Source: an uncultured Albidovulum sp.
Lineage (GTDB): Bacteria; Pseudomonadota; Alphaproteobacteria; Rhodobacterales; Rhodobacteraceae
DNA: 64,000 nucleotides
Assembly (NCBI GenBank): GCA_913064775.1
Contig: CAJYAD010000014.1
Location: 1 to 64,000, forward strand
Direction: 5' to 3'
The translations under genes were made by a program, and so were the position numbers. Position 1 is the stretch's first letter; each line of letters starts with the position of its first letter. This document shows positions 8,441 to 17,398 of the stretch, piece by piece. The notes beneath the pieces are model-generated. The model saw only the letters and a program-made list of their open reading frames with translations, had not been told where the DNA came from and did no database searches.

Positions 8441-8475
8441 ATCAGGGATCAGGGATCAGGGATCAGGGATCAGGC
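8441..8475. repeat. Tandem heptanucleotide repeat (ATCAGGG)n
   Basis: Almost five head-to-tail copies of ATCAGGG occupy 35 bp of gene-free DNA. There are no spacers, so it is a simple microsatellite rather than a CRISPR array. Confidence 0.85.
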
Positions 8476-8655
8476 CCCGGATCGCTGGGCTTAACCGATG
8501 GCAAGGGCCTGCCGTACCGGCCGCAAAACAGTAAACCAGAACGTAGTTTCGCTACCCAGCTGTGAGGTAAATCCTGCCATAGCTTCAGGTTTTTACACCC
8601 AGACCGGCCGATCCGGCCGACGGCCCTCGGCGGATAGTTACCCTGCGCCTTCACC

Positions 8656-8772
8656 CTATTCGGCCACGCCCGGCGCCTCGAAGGCGTTGAGGCAGGCATA
8701 CTCAGAGTCCAGCGCGCGGGCGATCTCGGGCGGAGCGAGCCGGGCGAGCACCAGCACTAGGCGGTGCGGCAT
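8656..8772 (-). pseudogene. Probable N-terminal fragment of a D-2-hydroxyacid dehydrogenase
   Basis: A 38-codon frame, MPHRLVLVLARLAPPEIARA followed by LDSEYACLNAFEAPGVAE, resembles the opening of D-2-hydroxyacid dehydrogenases and then stops. It lies about 60 bp downstream of the cyclase fragment on the same strand, as the next gene of an operon would. The assignment rests on a short stretch and is uncertain. Confidence 0.35.
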
Positions 8773-8834
8773 GCCGGCCGCGGGACGGTTTTCGGTCAGA
8801 CTTTGCGTCGTGAAGGGTCCTTTCGCGCGTCGGC

Positions 8835-9105
8835 TCAGATGATGGCGAAGGGGGCGCCGGGCGAGCCGGTGGCCCCAACGATCGGCAGAGACCCGAAGAC
8901 ATAGGCGAATTCGCTGCGGCCGGTCGCGGCGATGTCGTCCAGCGCCAGCCCCTCGTGCAGATAGATCCCGTGCTTCATGATCAAGTGCTGGTGGACGGGG
9001 TGGAAGACCTCCAGATCTACCGGCGGTACCACATCGACAGCGAAATTGTCGGCGCCGACCACCGAGGGCTGGAACGGCGCCAGCCATTCTGCCGCCGGAA
9101 GCCCC
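8835..9105 (-). pseudogene. C-terminal fragment of a cyclase-family (kynurenine formamidase-like) protein
   Basis: The frame reads VVGADNFAVDVVPP, FHPVHQHLIMKHGIYLHEGL and FGSLPIVGATGSPGAPFAII, then stop. These match the C-terminal third of the metal-dependent cyclase/hydrolase family, with the conserved GADN and the GATGSP ending. The upstream part is missing: at about 9105 the sequence passes directly into an IS5-type transposase fragment on the opposite strand, so the gene was cut by an insertion or deletion. Confidence 0.65.
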
Positions 9106-9574
9106 AGCATCGCCACCACCATCGACGAGGGCTTCGTCGTCGGCATGCGCGCGCTGCAGGGCACCCCCTATGACGGCCACACGCTGGCCGAAGCGCTCGA
9201 ACAGGTCGAGATCCTGACCGGGCAGAAGCCGTCCCTGGCGGTTGTCGACCGCGCCTACCGCGTCGAGACCACGAGAGTGCTGATCAGCGGCACCCGGAAG
9301 GGCATCACGCCTGCATTGGCGAAACGGCTCCGACGCCGCGGCGCCATCGAGCCCGAAATTGGCCATATGAAGTCCGACGGTCGCCTCGCCCGCTGCCCGC
9401 TGCCCGCTGAAAGGAACGATCGGCGACGCGATCTTCGCCGTCCTCTGCGGCTGCGGTCACAACATCCGCAAGATCTTCGCCCACCTAAGGGCAATAGTCA
9501 CCGCAATGTTGGCCACCCTGATTGACGCGCTCAACGTCAAAAACCGGCGCCCTTACGCTGGAATCGGCACCTGA
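9106..9574 (+). pseudogene. IS5-type transposase, C-terminal remnant with frameshift
   Basis: The first frame reads SIATTIDEGFVVGMRALQG, YDGHTLAEALEQVEILTG and IEPEIGHMKSDGRLARCPL. It then shifts, and the tail continues as KGTIGDAIFAVLCGCGHNIR and FAHLRAIVTAM, ending in a stop at 9572-9574. The shift comes from a third copy of the heptamer GCCCGCT (9388-9408) where two would keep frame. The N-terminal half is absent. The element is dead. Confidence 0.75.
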
Positions 9575-9680
9575 ACCCTTTGTTCATGAACGGCTCAAGA
9601 GGCGCATAATGAGGCGTGGCCCGACCATCCGCCAAACGCCGGCGGGTCCCCCGCCTGGCTTGCCGCCACCCGAGCGGGCG

Positions 9681-9977
9681 TCAGCGGCCGGTGCAGGTCG
9701 ACATCTGCCCGAACCCGGCTGGCGAGCAGGCCCAGCTGCCGTCGCCCCAGAGGATTCCGCTGTCGCGCGTGTCATATTCGACGGGGACGACGCGGTCGGG
9801 CTGCGGCACGTTCTTGTTCGCGAACCAGTCGAAGCCCTGGTACAGGCCCATCGATGCGGTGCGCTGGAACGTTGCCGCGCGGGCCGCGACCTCACTCGAC
9901 GTGGCCACCGCGGGGGTCGCGGCGAGCGTCGCCACGAAACCCAAGGCACAAACCTTGAGAAGGCTCTTGCTGCCCAT
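9681..9977 (-). CDS. Small secreted hypothetical protein
   Basis: This 98-aa protein starts with MGSKSLLKVCALGFVATLAA and an Ala-x-Ala type end, a clear Sec signal peptide. A mature part of about 70 residues is rich in aromatic and charged residues (LYQGFDWFANKNVPQPDR) and has two cysteines near the end (WACSPAGFGQMSTCTGR). I do not recognise the family. I chose the ATG at 9977 because GGAGAGGCAG lies directly upstream; the ORF track starts 18 codons earlier without a site. It lies on the same strand downstream of the GH26-like gene, 373 bp away and beyond a hairpin, so it is probably a separate transcript. Confidence 0.6.
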   Translation of the reverse strand: MGSKSLLKVCALGFVATLAATPAVATSSEVAARAATFQRTASMGLYQGFDWFANKNVPQPDRVVPVEYDTRDSGILWGDGSWACSPAGFGQMSTCTGR

Positions 9978-10282
9978 TCTGCCTCTCCATTCTTTCCGGC
10001 TCACCCGGTCGGACGCAGGCGCAGGCAGCATTGCCCGCGCGCGCGGCGAGGCTGCGGGGTGTAGGGCACAGCGTCACCCCGACAGGATAGTCAGCCAAAT
10101 CTGACCAATTGGAGAACGCGATCGCGGCAGGATCATGCCCTCGGGGAGTATTTGGAAACAATTCGGCTCAAATGCAGGATTGTGCAGCTGGCGCCAACGC
10201 CGCAATTTCCGGGATCGGACCGCAGGTCTTCGGTCGTTTCCTGGCGCGGGGCGGGGCGAGCGTCGCGCGCCCCGAAATGCGA

Positions 10283-10306
10283 CAGGGCGGACCGAAGCCC
10301 GCCCTG
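10283..10306 (-). terminator. GC-rich hairpin downstream of the GH26-like gene
   Basis: Perfect 8-bp arms CAGGGCGG and CCGCCCTG flank an 8-nt loop about 45 bp after the stop of the minus-strand operon. No T-tract follows, so it is a weak intrinsic terminator candidate or an mRNA 3'-end stabiliser. The rest of 9978-10350 appears empty. Confidence 0.45.
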
Positions 10307-10350
10307 CCGTCATCCTGCCATACCGGACCCCGCGATGGGGCGAGGGGCGC

Positions 10351-11337
10351 CTAGCTGTTCGGCAGCTTGATCACCCGGTGATGGATGCGCCAGTCCGGTT
10401 TGCCGTAGCCATGCGGCCAGGGATAAAGCTCGGGGTAGTTGAAGTAGACGAGGCCCACGAGCTGCGGATACCGGTTGCCGATGTTGCGGATCTCGTCCGT
10501 CCACTTGTCGACATAGGCCTGATCCCCGGAATAGCCCAGCTCCGCCACGACGACCGGCTTGCCGAACTGCGCCGCCCGGGCATAGCGCGGCCCCATGATC
10601 TCGTAGAAATCCCGGTCGTGGCCGTAGATGCCCCGGTCATAGGGCTGGTAGCCGAAGACCGAGATGCCGACGATGTCGACGTAATTGTCGCCGGGATAGT
10701 ATTTTGCCATGTCCTCGTTGCCCAACGGCGACCACATGTAGCGAATGCTCGGGGCGACCGCGCGGCAGATGTCGATCATCCGGCGGTAGGCGGCGATGTA
10801 GGTCGCGGGCTTCCAGCCGGCCCAGATGAACCGGTGCTTGTTGTCCATCTCCTGCGCCCAGCGGACGGTGACGGGGCTGCGCAGCGATCCCAGCTCGCTG
10901 CAGATCGTCGACATGTTCTTGTCGTAGCTGCCGTCGAAGATGCCGCGGATCAGGGCAGCGGGGGTGTTTCGTTCGGACTTCGACCAGGTCCAGGGCTCGA
11001 TCGTAACGAGAAGCGCGCGGTGGCGGGCCAGCGCATAGGCGTCCGCCCGCTGCAGCGAGGTCAGCGACACGTCTTCCCAGGGCATGAAGATATGCTCGAT
11101 CTGGACATAGGGATCGTTGCTGAAATCCCCGCCCGGATCGTAGACGCCGTAGGGCACGGTGCTGTGCGGCCCCATGGTGTCCGGCGCCGCGCCCGTCTGG
11201 GCGCCGATCACGGCATTCGTCCCGCTGCCCGTCGCGGCCACGGAGGCAGTCGACGCGATCACCGCGACGGCGCAGGCTGCAAGCCCCGAGGCCACCAGCC
11301 GCCGCCAGGCCGTGATCCGCTCCATTGCAACCTTCAT
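10351..11337 (-). CDS. Secreted glycoside hydrolase, GH26-like
   Basis: This 328-aa protein has an N-terminal signal or anchor segment (RRLVASGLAACAVAVIASTA) and a TIM-barrel hydrolase body. VTVRWAQEMDNKHRFIWAG matches the acid/base Glu region of GH26, and KPVVVAELGYSGD matches the nucleophile Glu region. GH26 members are mostly beta-mannanases or mixed-linkage beta-glucanases. The start at 11337 is chosen for GGGAGAGTGAG; the ORF track adds 16 codons. It follows the GT2 synthase by 38 bp, a placement common for hydrolases that trim or release a polymer during export. The polymer itself is not identifiable from sequence. Confidence 0.72.
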   Translation of the reverse strand: MKVAMERITAWRRLVASGLAACAVAVIASTASVAATGSGTNAVIGAQTGAAPDTMGPHSTVPYGVYDPGGDFSNDPYVQIEHIFMPWEDVSLTSLQRADAYALARHRALLVTIEPWTWSKSERNTPAALIRGIFDGSYDKNMSTICSELGSLRSPVTVRWAQEMDNKHRFIWAGWKPATYIAAYRRMIDICRAVAPSIRYMWSPLGNEDMAKYYPGDNYVDIVGISVFGYQPYDRGIYGHDRDFYEIMGPRYARAAQFGKPVVVAELGYSGDQAYVDKWTDEIRNIGNRYPQLVGLVYFNYPELYPWPHGYGKPDWRIHHRVIKLPNS

Positions 11338-11375
11338 CTCACTCTCCCGATCATGATGCCGGCACGGGCCATCGT

Positions 11376-13175
11376 TCAATTCCAACCCGGGTCAAACCGG
11401 TAGCTGATACGTCTCTGGTCGCCGCTTCCTGCGCCCGAAACCGCGAATTCCCGCTGCATGAGGTGGAACGGCGCCATCCCCGAGGTCAGCGCGCCGAAGC
11501 CCTCGTTGCCCCGCTCCATGAACCCGCCGATCATGACCACGAAGAGGCCCGCGACGGCGGAGATCTGCAGAAAGGCGTTGCCCAGCCGCGCGCCGCGCAA
11601 GAAGCCGTTCGTGCGCAGATGCTGGAAGACGATCACCGCGACCAGCACGCTGTAGGCAAGGCCGTTGAGCAGGACGAGTAGGTAGAAGCCCGCAGCGTCG
11701 GTCGAGCCGCCGAGGATCAGGACCGGCAAGAGGCAGCCGAGCGCCAGCCCGATATAGACGAGCAACACCCGCCACGGCAGGCTCCGGACCGCATTCTCGC
11801 CCTTGGGGGTGATGCGGAAATCGACGAACCCCCCGCGCAGACGGTCGACGATCGCCATGGTTATCCCCCACAGGACCCAGGGCCATTGCAGCAGCAAAAA
11901 CAGCGCCTTCTCCCACGAGATGACCGGCGCGTCGTAGGGCCGAAGCAGCCCGTCGCGACGGATGCGGTAGACGAAGACCGTTATCACCAGCATGGTCGGC
12001 AGCGCATGGCCGACGAAGGCTGGATAGGAGACGTTCGCGAAGGACCGGTCGAGGCCGAGCGCGATCAGCGGCAGCACGTACATCAGCGCCGTCGTCAGGG
12101 CGAAGATCAGATACCAGAGCTGGCAGAAGACGAACAGGAAGCGCAGCCTGAACGGCATCCCGGACAGGTAGCGCGAGGTGTGCCACAAAAGCAGGCTCAG
12201 CAGGCTTCGCGACCACTGGAATTCCTGGGTCGCAAGATCGGACACCGTCGCCGGCCCGTCGCCATAAGCAATCGCGTCGATCGCGTGGACGCCCTTCCAG
12301 CCCGTCGAATTCATCAGCATCGTGGTCGAATGATCCTCGGCCAATTCCGGCCCGAGCCCGCCGGACGTCCGCAGCGCGAAGGTGCGCACCGCGTAATGCG
12401 ATCCGATGCACATCGGGGCCAGGACGCCGGTATAGCCGGTCTGCAGGGCGCCGTGGAATGCCGACTCGACATAGAGGCGGGTGCGCGCAGCCCAGCTTTC
12501 GCGGGCGTTCGCGGAACAGATGCTCGGGGCCGAGACATAGCCCACACCGTAATCGTCGAACGGGCGCAGCATCTCGATCAGATAGCCCGGCTGCGGGACG
12601 TGATCGGAATCGAGCTGCGAGACGATATCGTAGTCGCGATAACCCCAGTGATCGTAGAAGAAGGCGAGGTTGCCTTCCTTGCAGCGCGTGCGGCGCGGCC
12701 AGACCGGACGGTGGTAATCGGCCCGGCCCTTCCGTGTCGAGACATTGACGCCGTGGGCCGCGCACCAGGCGAGCGTGTCCTCGGACGGGTCCTCATCGGC
12801 AAGCCAGGTGTCGTGCGGATAATCCTGCGCGAGCATCGCCTCGAGCGTGCGGCGCACGATCGCGAACGGCTCCGACGGGGTCTTGGTCGTGATCATCGCG
12901 ACGCGGTAGCGGCCCAGCTGGGGCGCGGGCGATGCCGGAACCCGCGCGCCGAGCATCACCCACATGAAATACGCCTGCAGCAGATAGATCCAGACCAGCG
13001 GCACCGTCGCCATGGTGAAGAGGATGACGCTCGTGATGTTTCCGGGCTGCAGCCACCAGATCCAGAAATAGGCCGTCGCGGCCAGCCAGATGACCGCGAA
13101 ACCCCGGTAGGCCCAGGCTTTGCGGCCCGTCAGCAGGGGCCGCAGATAGCGGTGTCTACGCTTTTTCGCAAACAC
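11376..13175 (-). CDS. Membrane glycosyltransferase, family 2 (cellulose synthase-like)
   Basis: This 599-aa protein has two N-terminal membrane segments and a cytosolic GT2 domain. The processive-synthase motifs are in order: DEDPSED (about 127), LDSDH (about 188, metal-binding DxD), ED in LAEDHSTT (280-281) and QEFQWSRS (about 317, the Q..RW-like motif). Four or more C-terminal membrane segments follow. This is the layout of beta-glycan synthases. No PilZ domain follows, unlike BcsA, so c-di-GMP control through this chain is not evident. Translation starts at GTG 13175 with AGGAGGGA upstream, overlapping galE by 20 bp. Sugar nucleotides from the two upstream SDR enzymes may feed it. Confidence 0.82.
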   Translation of the reverse strand: MFAKKRRHRYLRPLLTGRKAWAYRGFAVIWLAATAYFWIWWLQPGNITSVILFTMATVPLVWIYLLQAYFMWVMLGARVPASPAPQLGRYRVAMITTKTPSEPFAIVRRTLEAMLAQDYPHDTWLADEDPSEDTLAWCAAHGVNVSTRKGRADYHRPVWPRRTRCKEGNLAFFYDHWGYRDYDIVSQLDSDHVPQPGYLIEMLRPFDDYGVGYVSAPSICSANARESWAARTRLYVESAFHGALQTGYTGVLAPMCIGSHYAVRTFALRTSGGLGPELAEDHSTTMLMNSTGWKGVHAIDAIAYGDGPATVSDLATQEFQWSRSLLSLLLWHTSRYLSGMPFRLRFLFVFCQLWYLIFALTTALMYVLPLIALGLDRSFANVSYPAFVGHALPTMLVITVFVYRIRRDGLLRPYDAPVISWEKALFLLLQWPWVLWGITMAIVDRLRGGFVDFRITPKGENAVRSLPWRVLLVYIGLALGCLLPVLILGGSTDAAGFYLLVLLNGLAYSVLVAVIVFQHLRTNGFLRGARLGNAFLQISAVAGLFVVMIGGFMERGNEGFGALTSGMAPFHLMQREFAVSGAGSGDQRRISYRFDPGWN

Positions 13176-14166
13176 CTGCGGTCCCTCCTGCCAGCCCGAA
13201 CCACGGCGCGGCGTCCGCGACGATCGACGCGATGTCCGACCGTTCCGCCCGGAACCCCCAAAGCCGCGCGGCGCGGCGCGGATCGGCGACGAGTTCCGGC
13301 GGATCGCCCGCGCGGCGCGGCGCCTCGATCACCGGCACCGTCCGGCCGGTCCAGGCGGCGATCGCATCGACGATCTCGCGCACCGAAAGCCCCCGCCCGG
13401 TGCCGAGATTGACCGCCTCGCTGTCGCCGCCGGCGATCAGGTGCTCGACCGCGCGGACATGGGCGCGGGCCAGATCCGTGACATGGATATAGTCGCGCAC
13501 GCAGGTGCCGTCGGGCGTGTCGTAATCGGTGCCGAAGATCTTCAGCGCGGGCCCCTGCCCCGACGCCGCCCGCATCGCCAGCGGGATGAGGTGGGTCTCG
13601 GGGTCGTGGCGTTCGCCGATGCGGCCCGCGGGATCGGCCCCGGCGGCGTTGAAATAGCGCAGGCTGACATGACGCAGCCCATGCGCGGCGCCGTGGTCGC
13701 GCAGCATCTCCTCGCTGATCAGCTTGGTACGGCCGTAGGGGTTGATCGGGCGCTGCGGCGTGTCCTCGGTGATCGGCAGCCTCTCGGGCTGGCCGTAGGT
13801 CGCGCAGCTCGACGAAAAGACGATCCGCGCGACGCCCGCGTCGCGGCACCCGGCGAGAAGGCCGATCATGCCGCCCACGTTGTTGTCGTAATACTTTCCG
13901 GGATCCTGCATCGACTCGCCGACATAGGCGCTGGCCGCGAAATGGATCGCGCAGGCCACCTCATGGGCCCGAAGTGCCTGCGCCAGCGCGCGCCGGTCAC
14001 GCACGTCGCCGCGCACCAGCGGGCCCCATTGCACCGCATCCACATGGCCGGTCGAGAGGTTGTCATAGGCCACCGGCACCGCGCCGGCCGCCGCAAGCGC
14101 GGCGCAGGCGTGCGAGCCGATATAGCCCGCGCCGCCGGTGACCAGAATGCGCATCCCCGTCAGCAT
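13156..14166 (-). CDS. galE: UDP-glucose 4-epimerase
   Basis: This 336-aa short-chain dehydrogenase has the NAD-binding MRILVTGGAGYIGSHAC, the active-site YxxxK in NPYGRTKLISEEM, and the GalE-typical TYGQPERLPITED and LRYFNAAGADP. It interconverts UDP-glucose and UDP-galactose. I chose the ATG at 14166, which forms TGATG with the preceding stop and has GAGGCAGG upstream. The family-like start MRILVTGG at 14154 is the alternative, and the ORF track runs 34 codons too far. A 190-bp internal piece is duplicated at 7766-7955. Confidence 0.85.
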   Translation of the reverse strand: MLTGMRILVTGGAGYIGSHACAALAAAGAVPVAYDNLSTGHVDAVQWGPLVRGDVRDRRALAQALRAHEVACAIHFAASAYVGESMQDPGKYYDNNVGGMIGLLAGCRDAGVARIVFSSSCATYGQPERLPITEDTPQRPINPYGRTKLISEEMLRDHGAAHGLRHVSLRYFNAAGADPAGRIGERHDPETHLIPLAMRAASGQGPALKIFGTDYDTPDGTCVRDYIHVTDLARAHVRAVEHLIAGGDSEAVNLGTGRGLSVREIVDAIAAWTGRTVPVIEAPRRAGDPPELVADPRRAARLWGFRAERSDIASIVADAAPWFGLAGGTAGVCEKA

Positions 14167-15137
14167 CACGCCTGCCTCAGCCGCGCAAGCTCGCCCAGCC
14201 CGAGCTCGTTGCGGAAATAGGCGATCGTCCGGTCCAGCCCCTCGCTCAGCGCGACCTTCGGCTCCCATCCCAGCAGGGCTTTCGCCAAGGTGATGTCGGG
14301 CCGGCGCTGGCGCGGGTCGTCGACCGGCAGATCGCGAAAGCAGAGCCTGGAACTGGTCCCGGTCTTGGCAAGTACCAGATCGGCCAGTTCGAGCATCGTG
14401 AATTCGCCTGGGTTGCCGATATTGACCGGCGCCCTGGTGCCGGGCGGGGCGGCCATCAGGCGCATCAGCCCCTCGATCAGATCGTCGACATAGCAGAAAG
14501 ACCGGGTCTGCTGGCCCGTGCCGTTGACGGTCAGATCCTCGCCCAGAAGCGCCTGGGTGATGAAGTTCGACACGACCCGCCCGTCATCGGGCGCCATCCG
14601 CGGCCCGTAGGTGTTGAAGATCCGCACGATCCGCGTCTCGACGTCGCGGCGGGTGCCATATTCGAAGAACAGCGTCTCGGCGGCGCGCTTGCCCTCGTCA
14701 TAGCAGGCACGCGGGCCGCAGGCGTTGACCTGGCCGCGGTAGCTTTCCGGCTGGGGCGAGATTTCCGGGTCGCCATAGACCTCGGAGGTTGAGGCCTGCA
14801 GGATCCGCGCGCGCTTCTGCATCGCGAGGTTCAGCAGGTTCTTCGCGCCATAGATCGAGGTCTCGAACGTGTGGAACGGATCGGCCTGGTATTTGTTGGG
14901 CGAGGCCGCACAGGCGAGGTTGTAGATCTCGCTCACCGGCCCGTCGATTTCCAGCGGGTCGATGATGTCGTGCCGGATGAACTGGAACAGCCTGTTGTTG
15001 AAATAGGGCGCGATATTCGCAAGACGTCCCGTCAGAAGGTTGTCGACACAGATCACACGCGCGTTCCCGGCCAGAAGACGCTCGATCAGCGTCGATCCGA
15101 GAAAGCCGGCACCGCCTGCGACTACGATCGTACTCAT
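14166..15137 (-). CDS. NAD-dependent SDR, UDP-glucuronate decarboxylase-like (UXS)
   Basis: This 323-aa protein starts with [18 protein letters not shown] (Rossmann GxxGxxG). It then has [23 protein letters not shown] and the UXS-like active site [16 protein letters not shown], followed by NTYGPRM and FCYVDDL. These are the signatures of UDP-glucuronic acid decarboxylase, which makes UDP-xylose; closely related SDRs cannot be fully excluded. It is the second gene of the presumed exopolysaccharide operon, and its stop overlaps the galE start. A 238-bp gap with no recognisable feature (15138-15375) separates it from the Sel1 gene. Confidence 0.78.
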   Translation of the reverse strand: MSTIVVAGGAGFLGSTLIERLLAGNARVICVDNLLTGRLANIAPYFNNRLFQFIRHDIIDPLEIDGPVSEIYNLACAASPNKYQADPFHTFETSIYGAKNLLNLAMQKRARILQASTSEVYGDPEISPQPESYRGQVNACGPRACYDEGKRAAETLFFEYGTRRDVETRIVRIFNTYGPRMAPDDGRVVSNFITQALLGEDLTVNGTGQQTRSFCYVDDLIEGLMRLMAAPPGTRAPVNIGNPGEFTMLELADLVLAKTGTSSRLCFRDLPVDDPRQRRPDITLAKALLGWEPKVALSEGLDRTIAYFRNELGLGELARLRQA

Positions 15138-15375
15138 TATTCGCGCCCTTCAAAGCCGGACATCCGGCACCTGTTCCTTGGGGGTCGGCGGAGTGTCGGC
15201 GCCCCTGCGTCCTGCTGGCGATCACCGCGCCAAGCGACCGGTTTCCGAACCTGCCGGACCACCTTGTCGGGCCTTCACGGCGGTGGGGTCAGACCCTGCC
15301 CCGCAACCGATCAGACCCATCGCTCGCCTCCGTAATCACGTCACTTTTCATGCCCTTGAGAGGTTCGGCGGTCGT

Positions 15376-16740
15376 CTAGTCGGAGGTCATCTCGACCGGA
15401 CGGATCATCATCGGCGCCATCACGTTCGGCACGATGACGCCGTTTCGGCAGATGTCGGTATTGAGGAAGTTGCGGCAGGCCATAGTCATCGCCAACAGCG
15501 TCGGGCGCGTGGCGTGGCCGTTCAGGGTGTGGCCATAGACGCCCTGGGCGCGCAGTTTCGCCTGGACGATGTAGACCGCGAGGTTCTCGTTCGCCGCCAC
15601 CAGCTGCTTGCCGAACCAGTCGGTACGCCAGCTGCGATGGTTCTCGAAGATCTCGTTGAACTTCTCGTAGGCCGCGACCGACCGGGCGTGCGACGCCTCG
15701 ATCGTCATGCTTAGCTGCGCAAAGGTCTCGGGGCCGAGCAGCAACCTGTAGGCGTGAAGAAACCTGGTCGCGTCGGCCGTCGATCTGGCGATGTTGTAGT
15801 GGTTCCCGTCGCGGCGAAGCCCGATCAGGTAGATCGCTGCGGTCCGGTTGCCGTCGTTCGCCGCCTGTTCGAGCAGGGCGAGCGCCTTGCGCCCGTTGCG
15901 AGGCACCCCGACGCCCCACATCTGGCGCTGCGCCTCCAGCACGGCGATCCGCGGCACGTGGTTGGCGCGGGCCTGCTCCGCATATTGCTCAAACGCCGCG
16001 TTCGACCGCTTGCCCAGATAGCCGTACATCTCGCCCTCGGCGAGCGTGGCCCAGGCCGACATCTGGCCCAGCTTCACCGCGCGAAGGAGGTAGGCCTTGG
16101 CCGCCTCGGGGTTGTCGCGGGTCCACATCAGGTCGGTTCCGTAGCTTTCCAGCCCGGCGCCGTTGCCGGCCCTGGCCGCCTTCTCGAACAGCGCAAGCGC
16201 CTTCGGCTTGTCCTGCGGCATCGCCCAGCCGCCGAGATAGAAGTTGCCAAGCTCGACCATCGCGCGATCGTCCCCGGCCGCGACCGCCTGCTGCATCAGC
16301 GCGACCCCGGCGCCGGTCTCGCGCGGCAGGCTCCAGCCCGAAATGAGCTGCGAGCCGAGGATGCGCTCGGCGTCGTGGTCGCCCGCGTCGACGGCCTTCT
16401 GCAAAAGCACGCGGCCCATCACCGGATCCGCGGGAACGTAATAGCCATCGAGAAGGATCTTCCCGAGACGGGTTTGCGCCGTCACGTCGCCCGCGGCGGC
16501 CGCCTTTTGCAACAGCGCGACCGCGCGCGCATTCGAACCGGAGCTGGTGCCGTCAAGCAGCGCGTCGGCCTCTTTTCGCAGGGTGGCGGCGTCGACCGCG
16601 CCGGACTTCTGCGATGCGGTGACGGGCTGCGATGCCGTCACCGGTACAGCCTGCTCGGCCCAGCCGAACGATGCACAGCAACTCAGCGCCGCTGCCCCTG
16701 CCACCAAGCGTGTGTATTTCCAGTTCATTGCCATCGCCAT
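15376..16740 (-). CDS. Secreted Sel1-repeat protein
   Basis: This 454-aa protein has a signal peptide (YTRLVAGAAALSCCASFGWA) and then serial 36-residue Sel1-like units, for example AGDVTAQTRLGKILLDGYYV, AGDHDAERILGSQLISGW and AGDDRAMVELGNFYLGGW, to about residue 320. A non-repeat C-terminal domain follows. Sel1 solenoids are protein-protein adaptors; periplasmic ones such as AlgK serve polysaccharide export, and ExoR tunes polysaccharide production. The start at 16740 is chosen for AGGAG 5 nt upstream. As the first gene before the SDR-galE-GT2-GH26 block it may scaffold export or control synthesis (inference). Confidence 0.75.
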   Translation of the reverse strand: MAMAMNWKYTRLVAGAAALSCCASFGWAEQAVPVTASQPVTASQKSGAVDAATLRKEADALLDGTSSGSNARAVALLQKAAAAGDVTAQTRLGKILLDGYYVPADPVMGRVLLQKAVDAGDHDAERILGSQLISGWSLPRETGAGVALMQQAVAAGDDRAMVELGNFYLGGWAMPQDKPKALALFEKAARAGNGAGLESYGTDLMWTRDNPEAAKAYLLRAVKLGQMSAWATLAEGEMYGYLGKRSNAAFEQYAEQARANHVPRIAVLEAQRQMWGVGVPRNGRKALALLEQAANDGNRTAAIYLIGLRRDGNHYNIARSTADATRFLHAYRLLLGPETFAQLSMTIEASHARSVAAYEKFNEIFENHRSWRTDWFGKQLVAANENLAVYIVQAKLRAQGVYGHTLNGHATRPTLLAMTMACRNFLNTDICRNGVIVPNVMAPMMIRPVEMTSD

Positions 16741-17317
16741 CGTCACTCCTGCACCCATTCTTCACCGTCCCGAGGGCCCAGTCTGGTGCCCGCCGCCTGC
16801 GCGTCCGGGCCTTGCTCGGGGCGCCGCGCCATGCCTGTCATTTCGCAATACGCCTCCGCCCCGCGCCGAAACGCAGGTCGTCGGGAAGAATTGCCGGGGT
16901 TTATCGCTTTGGCCCCACCCTCGCCGGGACACGCAGCCACAGACACCGCACACATCAAGGCCCCGCCCCGGGGCCAACGTCACATCTTTGTCGCCTCAGC
17001 TTGGAAAAGGTCGCCCTTCATCAGGAACTCAGGTAATTTCGTCAGCCCGTTGGTCCGGTCTCACGCACCGGGTTCCCCCGCCTCAGAGCGCGCCCCGTCT
17101 CGGCGGGCACGCGTTCCGGGTAACAGTCGAACGATCGAAGACAACCAAGCTCGTCGCAGTTCCACTCACCCCTTATCTGCGAGGGCCGTCCGATGATTGG
17201 GGGTGTGTTAAACACGCGACGCGATCAATCGACCGGCTTGCACCTTACCGAAGTACAGAGACCACTTGGCCGTATTTTCGTCAAGATTTCATCCCGGTTA
17301 TGACCAAATTTAGCCAC

Positions 17318-17337
17318 ATTTCACCAAGGTGTGAAAT
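17318..17337. promoter_or_regulatory. Inverted repeat in the AT-rich region upstream of the Sel1 operon
   Basis: ATTTCAC and GTGAAAT form perfect 7-bp arms around a 6-nt spacer in an AT-rich patch about 580 bp upstream of the Sel1 start. It looks like an operator half-site pair. Apart from this and the hairpin at 17399, the stretch 16741-17697 holds nothing I can support. Confidence 0.35.
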
Positions 17338-17398
17338 TTCTGTTGGATGTTTCGATCCAATATATTTGTTTGGCAGGCATTGTCGCGGGTTTGTGAGC

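Noticed and set aside
8441-8475. CRISPR-like array
   Set aside because: Repeat units are 7 bp with no spacers and no cas genes nearby.
1-9574. Composite transposon flanked by IS5-type ends at 1-105 and 9106-9574
   Set aside because: The two transposase ends share motifs but differ at many bases, so they are separate old elements; no matching terminal repeats were seen.
10135-11403. 422-aa plus-strand ORF
   Set aside because: Arg/Pro/His-rich shadow of the GH26-like gene on the other strand, which has a signal peptide and active-site motifs.
15754-17196. 480-aa plus-strand ORF
   Set aside because: Shadow of the Sel1 gene; composition is that of antisense high-GC DNA with no recognisable domain.
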